Both the position numbers and the translations under genes were made by a program. Under the pieces are notes generated by a model. The model searched no databases. It worked only from the letters and a program-made list of their open reading frames with translations, and was not told the origin of the DNA. A stretch of DNA of 64,000 nt from Streptomyces triculaminicus (GTDB lineage Bacteria; Actinomycetota; Actinomycetes; Streptomycetales; Streptomycetaceae). Shown piece after piece: positions 25,364-34,604 of the stretch (position 1 is its first letter; each line of letters begins with the position of its first letter). The stretch is taken from positions 1,240,001 through 1,304,000 of the forward strand of contig NZ_JAFMOF010000001.1 in the NCBI RefSeq assembly GCF_017349075.1, written 5' to 3'.

Positions 25364-26884
25364 ATGAGTCTGTCACTGCGCTTCGCCGCCGGATCGCACA
25401 AGGGCATGATCCGGGAGGGCAACGAGGACTCGGGTTATGCCGGCCCCCGCCTGCTCGCCATCGCCGACGGCATGGGCGGCCAGGCCGCCGGCGAGGTCGC
25501 CTCCTCCGAGGTGATCTCCACTCTGGTCACGCTCGACGACGACGTCCCGGGCTCCGACATCCTGACCTCCCTCGGCACCGCCGTGCAGCGCGCCAACGAC
25601 CAGCTGCGGGTCATGGTCGAGGAGGACCCCCAGCTCGAGGGCATGGGCACGACCCTGACCGCGCTGCTGTGGACGGGTCAGCGCCTGGGCCTGGTGCACG
25701 TCGGCGACTCCCGCGCGTACCTGCTGCGCGACGGCGTGCTGACGCAGATCACCCAGGACCACACCTGGGTGCAGCGCCTGGTCGACGAGGGCCGCATCAC
25801 CGAGGAAGAGGCCACCACCCACCCGCAGCGCTCCCTGCTGATGCGCGCGCTGGGCAGCGGCGACCACGTGGAGCCGGACCTCTCCATCCGCGAGGTGCGG
25901 GCCGGCGACCGCTATCTGATCTGCTCCGACGGGCTCTCCGGCGTGGTCAGCCATCAGACGATGGAGGAGACCCTCGCCAGCTACCAGGGTCCGCACGAGA
26001 CGATCCAGGAGCTGATCCAGCTCGCCCTGCGCGGCGGCGGCCCCGACAACATCACCTGCATCGTCGCCGACGTCCTCGACGTCGACGGCGGTGACACCAT
26101 GGCCGGCCAGCTCAACGACACGCCCGTGATCGTCGGCGCGGTGGCCGAGAACCAGATGCAGCTCGGCGACAACGGCGCCATGCAGACCCCGGCCGGCCGG
26201 GCCGCCGAGCACGCCCGCGCCCACCGGCCCGTACCGCAGCAGGACGCCTCGGGCGGCTTCGGCCCGCCCGGCAGCGGCGACCCGGTGATGGGCGGCGCGC
26301 CGGACGGTTCCTTCGGCCCGTTCACGGACCAGGACTTCGTCAAGCCGCAGCGCAAGGGCCGGTGGCTCAAGCGGTCGCTGATCATCGCCCTGGCGCTCGG
26401 TCTCGTCGGCGGCGGCCTCTACGGCGGCTACCAGTGGACCCAGACGCAGTACTACGTGGGCGCCAAGGACAACGACCACGTGGCCGTCTACCAGGGCATC
26501 AACCAGGACCTGGCATGGGTGAGCCTGAGCAGGCTCTACCAGGACCACCCCGAGATCGAACTCAAGTACCTCCCGGTCGACCAGCGCAGCCGCGTGGTGG
26601 ACACGATCACGGTCGGCAGCCGCGAACAGGCCCTGCAGAAGGCCAAGGAGCTCGGCACGCTCGCGGGCGCCTGCAAGAAGGACGACGAGCGCCGCAAGGC
26701 CGAGGCGCAGCAGCGGGAGAGCGAGAAGCAGAACAGCGACCGCACCGGTGGCGCCACCAAGGAACCCGGCGCCCCCGAGACCCGCAACAACGCCGTCCAG
26801 GCCACCCCGGCACCGTCCCCGGGCCCCACCCTCAGCGAGGAAGAGCAGAAGTTGGTCCCGCAGTGCAGCAGCGCATCGCAGTGA
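25364..26884 (+). CDS. pstP: PP2C-family Ser/Thr phosphatase PstP
   Basis: 506-residue membrane phosphatase that reverses PknB-type phosphorylation. The catalytic domain (1 to about 240) has the PP2C metal motifs GMIREGNEDSGYAG, LLAIADGMGGQAAGEVAS, LVHVGDSRAYLLRDG, LICSDGLSGVV and GGPDNITCIVADV. A Gly/Pro linker, one membrane helix (SLIIALALGLVGGGLYGGYQ) and an extracellular domain with a Glu/Lys/Gln-rich tail follow. The ATG at 25364 fits family starts. A GTG at 25319 has a better GGAGGG site and would add 15 residues, so the start is open. Confidence 0.92.
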   Translation: MSLSLRFAAGSHKGMIREGNEDSGYAGPRLLAIADGMGGQAAGEVASSEVISTLVTLDDDVPGSDILTSLGTAVQRANDQLRVMVEEDPQLEGMGTTLTALLWTGQRLGLVHVGDSRAYLLRDGVLTQITQDHTWVQRLVDEGRITEEEATTHPQRSLLMRALGSGDHVEPDLSIREVRAGDRYLICSDGLSGVVSHQTMEETLASYQGPHETIQELIQLALRGGGPDNITCIVADVLDVDGGDTMAGQLNDTPVIVGAVAENQMQLGDNGAMQTPAGRAAEHARAHRPVPQQDASGGFGPPGSGDPVMGGAPDGSFGPFTDQDFVKPQRKGRWLKRSLIIALALGLVGGGLYGGYQWTQTQYYVGAKDNDHVAVYQGINQDLAWVSLSRLYQDHPEIELKYLPVDQRSRVVDTITVGSREQALQKAKELGTLAGACKKDDERRKAEAQQRESEKQNSDRTGGATKEPGAPETRNNAVQATPAPSPGPTLSEEEQKLVPQCSSASQ

Positions 26885-26906
26885 AGCCGTAGGGGGCCAT
26901 CAAGCC

Positions 26907-28331
26907 ATGTCACCTATTTCACCCATGCCGAACATGCCCAACACCACCAACACGACGACGATCAGCACCGAGGGCGCGCCGAGCCGGCGCAACACCGAGC
27001 TCGCGCTGCTGGCCTTCGCGGTGCTGATCCCGTGCTTCGCCTACGCCAACGTGGGCCTCGCCATGGACGGCGAGATGCCCTCCGGTCTGCTCGGCTACGG
27101 CATGGGCCTCGGCCTGATGGCCGGCGTCGGGCACCTGGTGGTGCGCAAGTTCGCCAAGTACGCCGACCCCCTGCTGCTGCCGCTGGCCACGTTCCTCAAC
27201 GGCATCGGCCTGGTCATCATCTGGCGGCTCGACCAGTCGCCGCGACTGCAGGCCCGCAAGTTCTTCACGGCCAGCGCCACCAACCAGCTGATGTTCTCGG
27301 CGCTGGGCATCGCCCTGTTCGTCGCCGTGCTGGTCCTCCTGAAGGACCACCGCATCCTCCAGCGCTACACCTACATCTCCATGGTGGCCGCGCTGATCCT
27401 GCTGGTCGCCCCGATGTTCTTCCCGGCGAAGTTCGGCGCGCGCATCTGGATCACCATCCCCGGCCTGGGCTCGATCCAGCCGGGCGAGTTCGCGAAGATC
27501 GTCCTGGCGATCTTCTTCGCCGGCTATCTGATGGTGAAACGCGACGCCCTGGCCCTGGCCAGCCGCCGCTTCATGGGCCTGTACCTGCCCCGCGGCCGTG
27601 ACCTCGGCCCGATCCTGGCGGTCTGGGCGTTCTCCATCCTGATCCTGGTCTTCGAGACCGACCTCGGTACGTCGCTGCTGTTCTTCGGCATGTTCGTCGT
27701 GATGCTCTACGTCGCGACCGAGCGCACCAGCTGGATCGTCTTCGGTCTGCTGATGTCCGCCGTCGGCGCGGTGGCCGTGTCCACCTTCGAGCACCACGTC
27801 CAGGAGCGCGTCACCGCCTGGCTGCACCCCTTCGACGCGTTCAAGGACGGCAGCTCCGACCAGATCGCCCAGGCCCTGATGGCGTTCGGCTCCGGCGGCG
27901 TCTTCGGCACGGGCTGGGGCCAGGGTCACTCGGACCTCATCGGCTTCGCCGCCAACTCCGACTTCATCCTGGCCACGGTCGGCGAGGAGCTGGGCCTGGC
28001 GGGCGTCATGGCCATACTCCTGGTCTACGGCCTGATCGTGGAGCGCGGCGTGCGCACCGCGCTGGCCGCCCGCGACCCCTTCGGCAAGCTGCTCGCCACG
28101 GGCCTGTCCGGCGCCTTCGCCATCCAGGTCTTCGTGGTCGCCGGCGGTGTCATGGGCCTCATCCCGCTGACCGGTATGACCATGCCGTTCATGGCGCAGG
28201 GTGGTTCGTCGGTCATCGCCAACTGGGCCCTGATCGCCGTCCTCATCAAGATCAGCGACACCGCTCGGCGTCCCGCGCCCGCCCCTGCCCCGTCCCCCGA
28301 CGCCGAGATGACCCAGGTGGTCCGCCCGTGA
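26907..28331 (+). CDS. SEDS-family peptidoglycan glycosyltransferase (FtsW/RodA type)
   Basis: 474-residue polytopic SEDS protein that polymerises lipid II at the cytoplasmic membrane. About ten hydrophobic segments are visible; signatures include IPGLGSIQPGEFAKIVLAIF, FETDLGTSLLFFGMFVVMLY, LMAFGSGGVFGTGWGQGHSD and FILATVGEELGLAGVMAILL. The neighbouring penicillin-binding protein, whose start overlaps this stop, is the expected transpeptidase partner. Context (FHA, PstP, PknB) points to phosphorylation control. The short N terminus is Met/Pro/Thr-rich. Confidence 0.93.
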   Translation: MSPISPMPNMPNTTNTTTISTEGAPSRRNTELALLAFAVLIPCFAYANVGLAMDGEMPSGLLGYGMGLGLMAGVGHLVVRKFAKYADPLLLPLATFLNGIGLVIIWRLDQSPRLQARKFFTASATNQLMFSALGIALFVAVLVLLKDHRILQRYTYISMVAALILLVAPMFFPAKFGARIWITIPGLGSIQPGEFAKIVLAIFFAGYLMVKRDALALASRRFMGLYLPRGRDLGPILAVWAFSILILVFETDLGTSLLFFGMFVVMLYVATERTSWIVFGLLMSAVGAVAVSTFEHHVQERVTAWLHPFDAFKDGSSDQIAQALMAFGSGGVFGTGWGQGHSDLIGFAANSDFILATVGEELGLAGVMAILLVYGLIVERGVRTALAARDPFGKLLATGLSGAFAIQVFVVAGGVMGLIPLTGMTMPFMAQGGSSVIANWALIAVLIKISDTARRPAPAPAPSPDAEMTQVVRP

Positions 28332-29779
28332 ACAAGCCCGTGCGCCGGATCGCCATCTTCTGCGGTCTCCTCGTCCTCGCGCTGATGATCCGGGACAACT
28401 GGATCCAGTTCGTCCAGGCGGACGAGCTCAAGTCGAACAAGCACAACCGCCGGGTGACCATCGCCCGCTACAGCCAGCCCCGCGGCAACATCATCGTCGA
28501 CGGGCAGGCCGTCACCGGCTCCCAGGAGACCGGCGGCATCGACTTCAAGTACAAGCGCACCTACAAGAACGGCGATATGTGGGCCCCGGTCACGGGCTAC
28601 AGCTCGCAGGTGTTCGACGCCAACCAGATCGAGAAGCTCGAGGACAAGGTCCTCACGGGCGACGACGACCGGCTGTTCTTCAACCGCACCGTCGACATGA
28701 TCACCGGCAAGGGCAAGAAGGGCGGTGACGTGATCACCACCCTCAACAGCAAGGCCCAGGAGGCCGCCTTCAAGGGCCTGGGCGACAAGAAGGGCGCGGT
28801 CGCCGCCCTCGACCCGCGCACGGGCAAGATCCTCGCCCTCGCCTCCACCCCGTCGTACGACCCGTCGAAGATCGCCGGGGCGCAGGACGACAAGGCGTGG
28901 AAGAGCCTGCAGGACGACAAGAACCAGCCCATGCTCAACCGGGCGCTGCGCCAGACCTACCCGCCGGGCTCGACCTTCAAGGTCGTCACGGCCGCCGCGG
29001 CGCTGGAGAACGGCCTGTACAAGGACGTGGACTCCAAGACCGACTCGCCGCTGCCGTGGATCCTGCCGGACACCCGGGTGGCGCTGGAGAACGAGGGCAG
29101 CATCCCCTGCAAGGACGCCTCGCTCCGGGTCGCCCTGCAGTACTCCTGCAACACCGTCTTCGGCAAGGTCAGCGCCGACCTCGGCAACAAGAAGATGATG
29201 GACACGGCGGAGAAGTTCGGCTTCAACAAGCCGGTCGACACGCCCGTGCGCGCCGTGCCCAGCGTCTACCCCAAGGACAACCGCCCGCAGAACGCCATGG
29301 CGGGCATCGGCCAGGCGTCCAACCGCGCCACCCCGCTGCAGATGGCCATGGTGGCCGCGGCCGTCGCCAACAACGGCAAGCTCATGGAGCCGTACATGGT
29401 CGACAAGCTGCGCGCCCCGAACCTCAACGTCATCGAGCACCACCAGCCCAAGCAGATGAACCAGCCGCTCAGCGCCGAGAACGCGCAGAAGCTGCAGAGC
29501 ATCATGGAGACGGTCGTCGAGAAGGGCACCGGAACCGCGGCCCAGATCGACAACGTCAAGGTGGGTGGCAAGACCGGTACCGCCCAGCACGGTGTCGACA
29601 ACAGCGGCAACCCCTACGCGTGGTTCATCTCCTACGCGAAGACCGACAACGGCTCGCCGGTCGCCGTCGCCGTCGTCATCGAGGGCTCGGAGACGGTCCG
29701 CGACGACATCGCCGGTGGCAAGCTGGCCGCGCCCATCGCGAAGAGCGTCATGCAGGCGGTGCTCGCCACGGAGAAGTGA
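28328..29779 (+). CDS. pbpA: Class B penicillin-binding protein (PbpA type)
   Basis: 483-residue transpeptidase. An N-terminal membrane anchor (IAIFCGLLVLALMI) and a dimerisation/pedestal region precede the penicillin-binding domain. The catalytic serine is in YPPGSTFKVVTA (STFK), the second motif is SCN in LQYSCNTVFGKV, and the third is KTGTAQ. It cross-links peptidoglycan with its SEDS partner encoded upstream (four-base overlap, GTGA). PbpA homologues in mycobacteria function in cell division and are tied to PknB. Confidence 0.94.
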   Translation: MNKPVRRIAIFCGLLVLALMIRDNWIQFVQADELKSNKHNRRVTIARYSQPRGNIIVDGQAVTGSQETGGIDFKYKRTYKNGDMWAPVTGYSSQVFDANQIEKLEDKVLTGDDDRLFFNRTVDMITGKGKKGGDVITTLNSKAQEAAFKGLGDKKGAVAALDPRTGKILALASTPSYDPSKIAGAQDDKAWKSLQDDKNQPMLNRALRQTYPPGSTFKVVTAAAALENGLYKDVDSKTDSPLPWILPDTRVALENEGSIPCKDASLRVALQYSCNTVFGKVSADLGNKKMMDTAEKFGFNKPVDTPVRAVPSVYPKDNRPQNAMAGIGQASNRATPLQMAMVAAAVANNGKLMEPYMVDKLRAPNLNVIEHHQPKQMNQPLSAENAQKLQSIMETVVEKGTGTAAQIDNVKVGGKTGTAQHGVDNSGNPYAWFISYAKTDNGSPVAVAVVIEGSETVRDDIAGGKLAAPIAKSVMQAVLATEK

Positions 29780-29941
29780 TCCGGCTCACCCGCCGCTTCC
29801 GCTGAGCGCCGCCGTCTGTACCGGTCGTATATCGGGTGACGGTGGCGCCCGGAAGGCGCCCATCGCGCCGGGTACGGTATGCCGGACAGCACACCGCCGG
29901 ACCCACGCCGGTGAGGTCAGGAACACGGAAGGGCTGGAGCT

Positions 29942-31966
29942 ATGGAAGAGCCGCGTCGCCTCGGCGGCCGGTACGAGCTGGGCTCGGTGCTCGGCCGCGG
30001 TGGCATGGCCGAGGTCTACCTCGCGCACGACACCCGGCTCGGTCGCACCGTCGCCGTGAAGACGCTGCGGGTCGACCTGGCCCGCGATCCGTCCTTCCAG
30101 GCCCGGTTCCGCCGCGAGGCCCAGTCGGCCGCCTCCCTCAACCACCCGTCCATCGTCGCCGTGTACGACACCGGCGAGGACTACGTGGACGGCGTCTCGA
30201 TCCCGTACATCGTCATGGAGTACGTCGACGGGTCGACCCTGAGGGAACTGCTGCACTCCGGGCGCAAGCTGCTGCCCGAGCGGTCGCTGGAGATGACCAT
30301 CGGCGTGCTGCAGGCGCTGGAGTACTCCCACCGCGCCGGAATCGTCCACCGCGACATCAAGCCCGCCAACGTCATGCTGACCCGCACCGGACAGGTGAAG
30401 GTCATGGACTTCGGCATCGCCCGTGCGATGGGCGACTCCGGCATGACGATGACCCAGACCGCGGCCGTCATCGGCACCGCCCAGTACCTCTCGCCCGAGC
30501 AGGCCAAGGGCGAGCAGGTCGACGCGCGTTCCGACCTCTACTCCACCGGCTGCCTGCTCTACGAGCTGCTGGCGGTCCGGCCCCCGTTCGTGGGCGACTC
30601 GCCGGTGGCCGTCGCGTACCAGCACGTGCGGGAGGAGCCGAACCCGCCGAGCATCCACGACCCCGAGGTCACGCCGGAGATGGACGCCATCGTCCTCAAG
30701 GCGCTGGCCAAGGACCCGGACTACCGCTACCAGTCCGCCGACGAGATGCGCGCCGACATCGAGGCGGCCCTCGAGGGCCAGCCCGTGGCCGCCACGGCCT
30801 CCATGGGCGTCGTCGGCTACGGCGACGACCAGCCGACCACCATGCTGCGCTCCCAGGACCACGCGGGCGCGGCCGGCCAGACGTCGATGATGCCGCCCGT
30901 CTCCGACGGCGGCGGCTACGGCGGCTACGACGACCACTCCGGCGGGCACCGGGGCGGCAACGGCGGCAAGAAGAGCAACCTCTCGACGATCCTGCTGGTC
31001 GTCGCGGGCATCCTGGTGCTCGTCGGCGCCATCTTCATCGGCCGCTCGCTCTTCAGCGGCGGCGGCAACAACGACGAGGTCTCGGTCCCCAAGCTGATCG
31101 GCGAATCGCTGGCGGACGCCCAGAAGCTGGGCGAGAACGGCGACTTCAAGGTCGTCGAGGCCGAGAAGAAGCCCTGCGACCAGGACAAGGGCAAGGTCTG
31201 CTCGCAGGACCCGGGCGTCGGCTCCAAGGTCAAGCGCGGCGGCGACGTGAAGGTCGTGGTCTCGACGGGCGCGGAGCAGATCGCCGTCCCGGACGTGACC
31301 GGCCAGCAGTTCGACGCCGCCAGCAAGGAGCTCGAGGCCAAGGGCTTCACCGTCAGCAAGAAGGCAGAGGAGTCCGAGCGGACCCCCGGCGTGGTCACCG
31401 CGCAGGACCCCAAGGGCGGTAACAAGGCGCCGAAGGGCTCGGAGATCACGCTCACCGTCGCCACGCCGGCCGCGACCAAGACGATCCCGTCCGTCGTCGG
31501 ACAGACCTTCGACGCAGCCAAGAAGCAGCTCAGCGACCTCGGCTTCCAGGTGGTCAGGGACGAAGAGGACTCCGCGACCGTCCCGGCCGGTTCCGTGGCC
31601 CGCCAGAGCCCCGACGGCAACACCTCGGCCCGGGCAGGCTCGACGGTCACCCTGTACGTCTCCAAGGGCGGCGCGAAGGTCACCGTGCCGAGTGTCCTCC
31701 AGCAGAAGCTGAAGGACGCGAAGAAGACGCTGACGGACGCGGGCCTGAAGGTCGGCAGCATCAACGGCCCGCAGGACGACAACGCCGTGGTCGTGACCGC
31801 CGACCCGGGTGCCGGCGCCCAGGTCGCCAAGGACACCCCGGTCAACCTGATGACGCTGGCCGGCCCGCCCAACCCCGCCACCGGCGGCCAGACCGGCGGT
31901 CAGACGGGCGGCAACCAGGACATCGGCGGCCTCTTCGGCGGCTTCACCGGCGGCCGACGCAGCTGA
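29942..31966 (+). CDS. pknB: PASTA-domain Ser/Thr protein kinase PknB
   Basis: 674-residue receptor kinase. The Hanks-type kinase domain (10 to about 275) has the P-loop GRGGMAEVYLAHD, the lysine in VAVKTL, the catalytic loop HRDIKPANVML, DFG and the activation segment TAAVIGTAQYLSPEQAKGEQ. A single membrane helix (about 347-370, ILLVVAGILVLVGAIFIG) leads to four extracellular PASTA repeats starting VPKLIGES, VPDVTGQQ, IPSVVGQT and VPSVLQQK, which bind muropeptides or lipid II. The C terminus is Gly/Gln-rich. A 160-bp gap from pbpA may allow a separate promoter. Confidence 0.96.
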   Translation: MEEPRRLGGRYELGSVLGRGGMAEVYLAHDTRLGRTVAVKTLRVDLARDPSFQARFRREAQSAASLNHPSIVAVYDTGEDYVDGVSIPYIVMEYVDGSTLRELLHSGRKLLPERSLEMTIGVLQALEYSHRAGIVHRDIKPANVMLTRTGQVKVMDFGIARAMGDSGMTMTQTAAVIGTAQYLSPEQAKGEQVDARSDLYSTGCLLYELLAVRPPFVGDSPVAVAYQHVREEPNPPSIHDPEVTPEMDAIVLKALAKDPDYRYQSADEMRADIEAALEGQPVAATASMGVVGYGDDQPTTMLRSQDHAGAAGQTSMMPPVSDGGGYGGYDDHSGGHRGGNGGKKSNLSTILLVVAGILVLVGAIFIGRSLFSGGGNNDEVSVPKLIGESLADAQKLGENGDFKVVEAEKKPCDQDKGKVCSQDPGVGSKVKRGGDVKVVVSTGAEQIAVPDVTGQQFDAASKELEAKGFTVSKKAEESERTPGVVTAQDPKGGNKAPKGSEITLTVATPAATKTIPSVVGQTFDAAKKQLSDLGFQVVRDEEDSATVPAGSVARQSPDGNTSARAGSTVTLYVSKGGAKVTVPSVLQQKLKDAKKTLTDAGLKVGSINGPQDDNAVVVTADPGAGAQVAKDTPVNLMTLAGPPNPATGGQTGGQTGGNQDIGGLFGGFTGGRRS

Positions 31967-31988
31967 TCGCCCCGTAGGGCACGCGAAA

Positions 31989-32022
31989 GCCCCGGCGCCA
32001 TCCCGATGGCCGCCGGGGTTTC
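31989..32022. terminator. Bidirectional terminator after pknB
   Basis: GC-rich hairpin with GCCCCGGCG pairing to CGCCGGGG around a short loop, preceded by AAAG and followed by TTTCTTC. It lies between the convergent pknB and sortase genes and can serve both. Confidence 0.75.
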
Positions 32023-32042
32023 TTCGTGCCGTGTGGGCGCCG

Positions 32043-32735
32043 CTAGCGCAGTTCCTTGGGCGGTGTGCGCTTGGCGTCGACCTTCTCCGTGCGCTGCAGT
32101 TCCGCCCAGACGATGTAGCGGTAGTCGGAGGTGTAGACGGGCGTGCAGGTCGTCAGGGTCAGGAAGCGGCCCGGTGCGGTCCTGCCGGACTCCTTGGGGA
32201 CGGGGTTGATCACGTCCGTGTTGAAGCGGGAGGTCTCCTTGAGTTCGGCGAAGACCTTGTAGACGTACCAGACGTCGCGCGTCTCGAAGACGACCGGGTC
32301 ACCGGTGCTGATCTTGTCGATGTTGTGGAACTTCGCGCCGTGTCCGTCGCGGTGCGCGGCCAGGGTGAAGTTGCCGCGCTTGTCCCAGGGCATGGCGGCC
32401 TTCACCGGTTCGCGGTAGAAGCCGGCGACGCCCTCGTTGAGGACCTTGCCGCCGGTGCCGGGCTTGACCAGCACCTCGCCGTTCTTCATGGCGGGTACGT
32501 GCAGGAAGCCGATGCCGTCCTTGGTGTCCAGGGCGCCGGGGCCGGACGGGGCGTTGGCCCAGTGGTCGCGCACCTGGTTGCCCTGCTTCTTCGCCTCGCG
32601 GTCGGCCAGGACGTTCGTCCACCACAGGGAGTAGACGACGAAGAGGGCCATGATCACGCCTGCTGTGATCAGCAGCTCGCCTATGACGCTGACGGTGGCG
32701 GCGATGCGCCCCCGTACGCGGTCTGTCCGTGCCAC
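32043..32735 (-). CDS. Class E sortase (first of three)
   Basis: 230-residue membrane-anchored transpeptidase. An N-terminal helix (VIGELLITAGVIMALFVVYS) is followed by the sortase barrel with the catalytic triad in LAAHRDGHG (His), TLTTCTP (Cys) and DYRYIVWAEL (Arg). Class E sortases of Streptomyces attach LAXTG proteins such as long chaplins to peptidoglycan. The start is uncertain: GTG 32735 gives a normal short cytoplasmic head but a weak ribosome site. It follows the second sortase gene by 47 bases on the same strand. Confidence 0.9.
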   Translation of the reverse strand: MARTDRVRGRIAATVSVIGELLITAGVIMALFVVYSLWWTNVLADREAKKQGNQVRDHWANAPSGPGALDTKDGIGFLHVPAMKNGEVLVKPGTGGKVLNEGVAGFYREPVKAAMPWDKRGNFTLAAHRDGHGAKFHNIDKISTGDPVVFETRDVWYVYKVFAELKETSRFNTDVINPVPKESGRTAPGRFLTLTTCTPVYTSDYRYIVWAELQRTEKVDAKRTPPKELR

Positions 32736-32782
32736 AGACGTTCGTACCCCGCTTCGCTGTTCTGGTGCGTCTCTCGCGTGTC

Positions 32783-33694
32783 TCAGTTGACGAGCGCGTC
32801 CGGCTTTCCCTTGCTCCGGGGCCGCTCGTCGACCATCTTGCCCCACACGATCATGCGGTAGGTACTGGTGAACTCGGGGGTGCAGGTGGTCAGCGTGATG
32901 TACCGGCCGGGCCCGGTGAAGCGGGAACCGGCGGGCACGGGCTCGATGACCCGCACGTTCGCGGGAGACGTCTGATCCAGGCGGCTCGTCATCTCATAGG
33001 TGTAGAAGGCGCTCCTGGTCTCGACGACGATCTTGTCGCCGGGCTTCAGCCTGTTGACGTAGCGGAACGGTTCGCCGTGGGTGTTGCGGTGGGCGGCGAG
33101 GGCGAAGTTGCCCGTCCGGTCCCAGGGCATGGCGGTCCTGAGCGGGCCGTCGGCGTAGTGGCCGACCATGCCGCGGTCGAGCACCTTCTGCTTGCCGATG
33201 CCCTGGGCGATCGGGGCCTTCACGTCCAGCGTGGGGATGTAGAGGATGGCGAAGCCCTGGCCGGGCGAGAACTCCCCCGCGTCGCGGTCGGCTCCGGCGT
33301 CGTCGCCGGCCCAGCTGTGCTGCAGGTCCTTGGCGGCGCCGCCCGCCTGGCGCTGGGCGATGACGTTGGTCCACCACAGCTGGTAGGCGACGAACAGCAG
33401 CATCACGACACCGACGGTTATGAACAGCTCGCCCACGAACCGGCTCACGATCACGCCGGGGCTGTCCTTGCGGGCGCGCGCGGCGCGCTGGGCGGCCCGG
33501 CGGCGCTCCGCGCGCCCTCCGGTGGCGGCCGGCGGCTCGGGCTCGAGGCGGCGCAGCGTCATCGTCGGGACGTCCTCGGGCGGCAGCGGCTGCGAGAGGG
33601 AGCCCGTGCCGTACGCGTGGTGCGTGGCGCCCTGCGGCGGCCGTGCGGCCGCCGCCGTACTCCGGGGTTCCTGCTCGGGCCGGAGCGTGGTCAC
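32783..33694 (-). CDS. Class E sortase (second of three)
   Basis: 303-residue sortase with a longer cytoplasmic head (about 75 residues, Pro/Arg/Ala-rich), one membrane helix (LFITVGVVMLLFVAYQLWW) and the catalytic domain. Triad motifs: LAAHRNTHGEPFRYVN (His), TLTTCTPEF (Cys), TYRMIVWGKM (Arg). The GTG start overlaps the PabA stop (GTGA), so it is translationally coupled to that gene, an unusual pairing of cell-wall and folate/tryptophan functions. Same substrate class expected as its neighbour. Confidence 0.92.
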   Translation of the reverse strand: MTTLRPEQEPRSTAAAARPPQGATHHAYGTGSLSQPLPPEDVPTMTLRRLEPEPPAATGGRAERRRAAQRAARARKDSPGVIVSRFVGELFITVGVVMLLFVAYQLWWTNVIAQRQAGGAAKDLQHSWAGDDAGADRDAGEFSPGQGFAILYIPTLDVKAPIAQGIGKQKVLDRGMVGHYADGPLRTAMPWDRTGNFALAAHRNTHGEPFRYVNRLKPGDKIVVETRSAFYTYEMTSRLDQTSPANVRVIEPVPAGSRFTGPGRYITLTTCTPEFTSTYRMIVWGKMVDERPRSKGKPDALVN

Positions 33695-34329
33695 GCTCCG
33701 GCCTTGCCCACCACCGGGGCCAGTCCGGCCGAACGTTCCACCGCCCCCGTGTCACCGCAGGCGGCGAGCCAGTTCGCGAGCATCCGGTGGCCCCATTCGG
33801 TGAGCACCGATTCGGGGTGGAACTGCACGCCCTCGACCGGCAGGTCGCGGTGGCGCAGGCCCATGGCGATGCCCGTGTCCGTCCAGGCGGTGATCTCCAG
33901 CTCGTCCGGCCAGCTGTCCCTCTCCACGGCCAGCGAGTGGTAGCGGGTGGCCGTGAAGGGCGAGGGAAGGCCCTGGAAGACGCCCTTGCCCTCGTGGGTG
34001 ACCGGCGAGGTCTTGCCGTGCAGCAGCTCGGGGGCCCGGTCGACGACCCCGCCGTAGGCGACGGCCATCGACTGCATGCCCAGGCAGACGCCGAAGACCG
34101 GCACGCCGGTGTTGGCGCAGTGCCGCACCATGTCGATGCAGACGCCGGCCTGTTCGGGCGCGCCGGGCCCGGGGGACAGCAGGACGCCGTCGAAGCCGTC
34201 CTGGGCGTGGCCGGGCTCGACCTCGTCGTTGCGGCGCACCTCGCACTCGGCGCCGAGCTGGTAGAGGTACTGCACGAGGTTGAAGACGAAGCTGTCGTAG
34301 TTGTCCACGACGAGGATGCGCGCGCTCAC
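33691..34329 (-). CDS. pabA: Aminodeoxychorismate/anthranilate synthase component II (PabA/TrpG)
   Basis: 212-residue class I glutamine amidotransferase. Signature motifs: ILVVDNYDSFVFNLVQYL at the N terminus, LLSPGPGAPEQAG, the nucleophile elbow FGVCLGMQSMA (Cys) and GVQFHPESVLTEWG (His, Glu). It supplies ammonia to a chorismate-using partner (PabB or TrpE), which is not encoded here. p-aminobenzoate and anthranilate roles cannot be separated by sequence. The GTG start is followed downstream by an overlapping sortase gene. Confidence 0.92.
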   Translation of the reverse strand: MSARILVVDNYDSFVFNLVQYLYQLGAECEVRRNDEVEPGHAQDGFDGVLLSPGPGAPEQAGVCIDMVRHCANTGVPVFGVCLGMQSMAVAYGGVVDRAPELLHGKTSPVTHEGKGVFQGLPSPFTATRYHSLAVERDSWPDELEITAWTDTGIAMGLRHRDLPVEGVQFHPESVLTEWGHRMLANWLAACGDTGAVERSAGLAPVVGKAGA

Positions 34330-34333
34330 CGCG

Positions 34334-34528
34334 TTACCGCCATTCCGTCATTGCGCCGCCGGCGGGCATGCCGTTGTCGACCGTCACATCGTTGAACGGC
34401 AGCAGCGGTTCCGCCCAGGGGAAGACGTACTGGAAGAGGACGTAGACCGTCCCCAGCACGAGCAGCAGCGAGACCAGCGCCTTCACCCACGCGTTGCCCG
34501 GCAGATGACGCCAGATCCAGACGTACAT
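34334..34528 (-). CDS. Small single-pass membrane protein
   Basis: 64 residues: MYVWIWRHLPGNAWVKALVS, one hydrophobic helix (LLLVLGTVYVLFQYVFPW) and a short acidic tail that ends in TEWR. It is placed four bases before the pabA start, so it is likely the preceding gene of the same operon. No family function is known to me. High-GC third positions and the tight spacing support it as real. Confidence 0.75.
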   Translation of the reverse strand: MYVWIWRHLPGNAWVKALVSLLLVLGTVYVLFQYVFPWAEPLLPFNDVTVDNGMPAGGAMTEWR

Positions 34529-34604
34529 GCTCTACCCACTCGCCGATGGTCGGTTCAGTAATGTGCGGCACCAGCCTAAGGGGCGACACGCCGTGAGCGG
34601 GGGG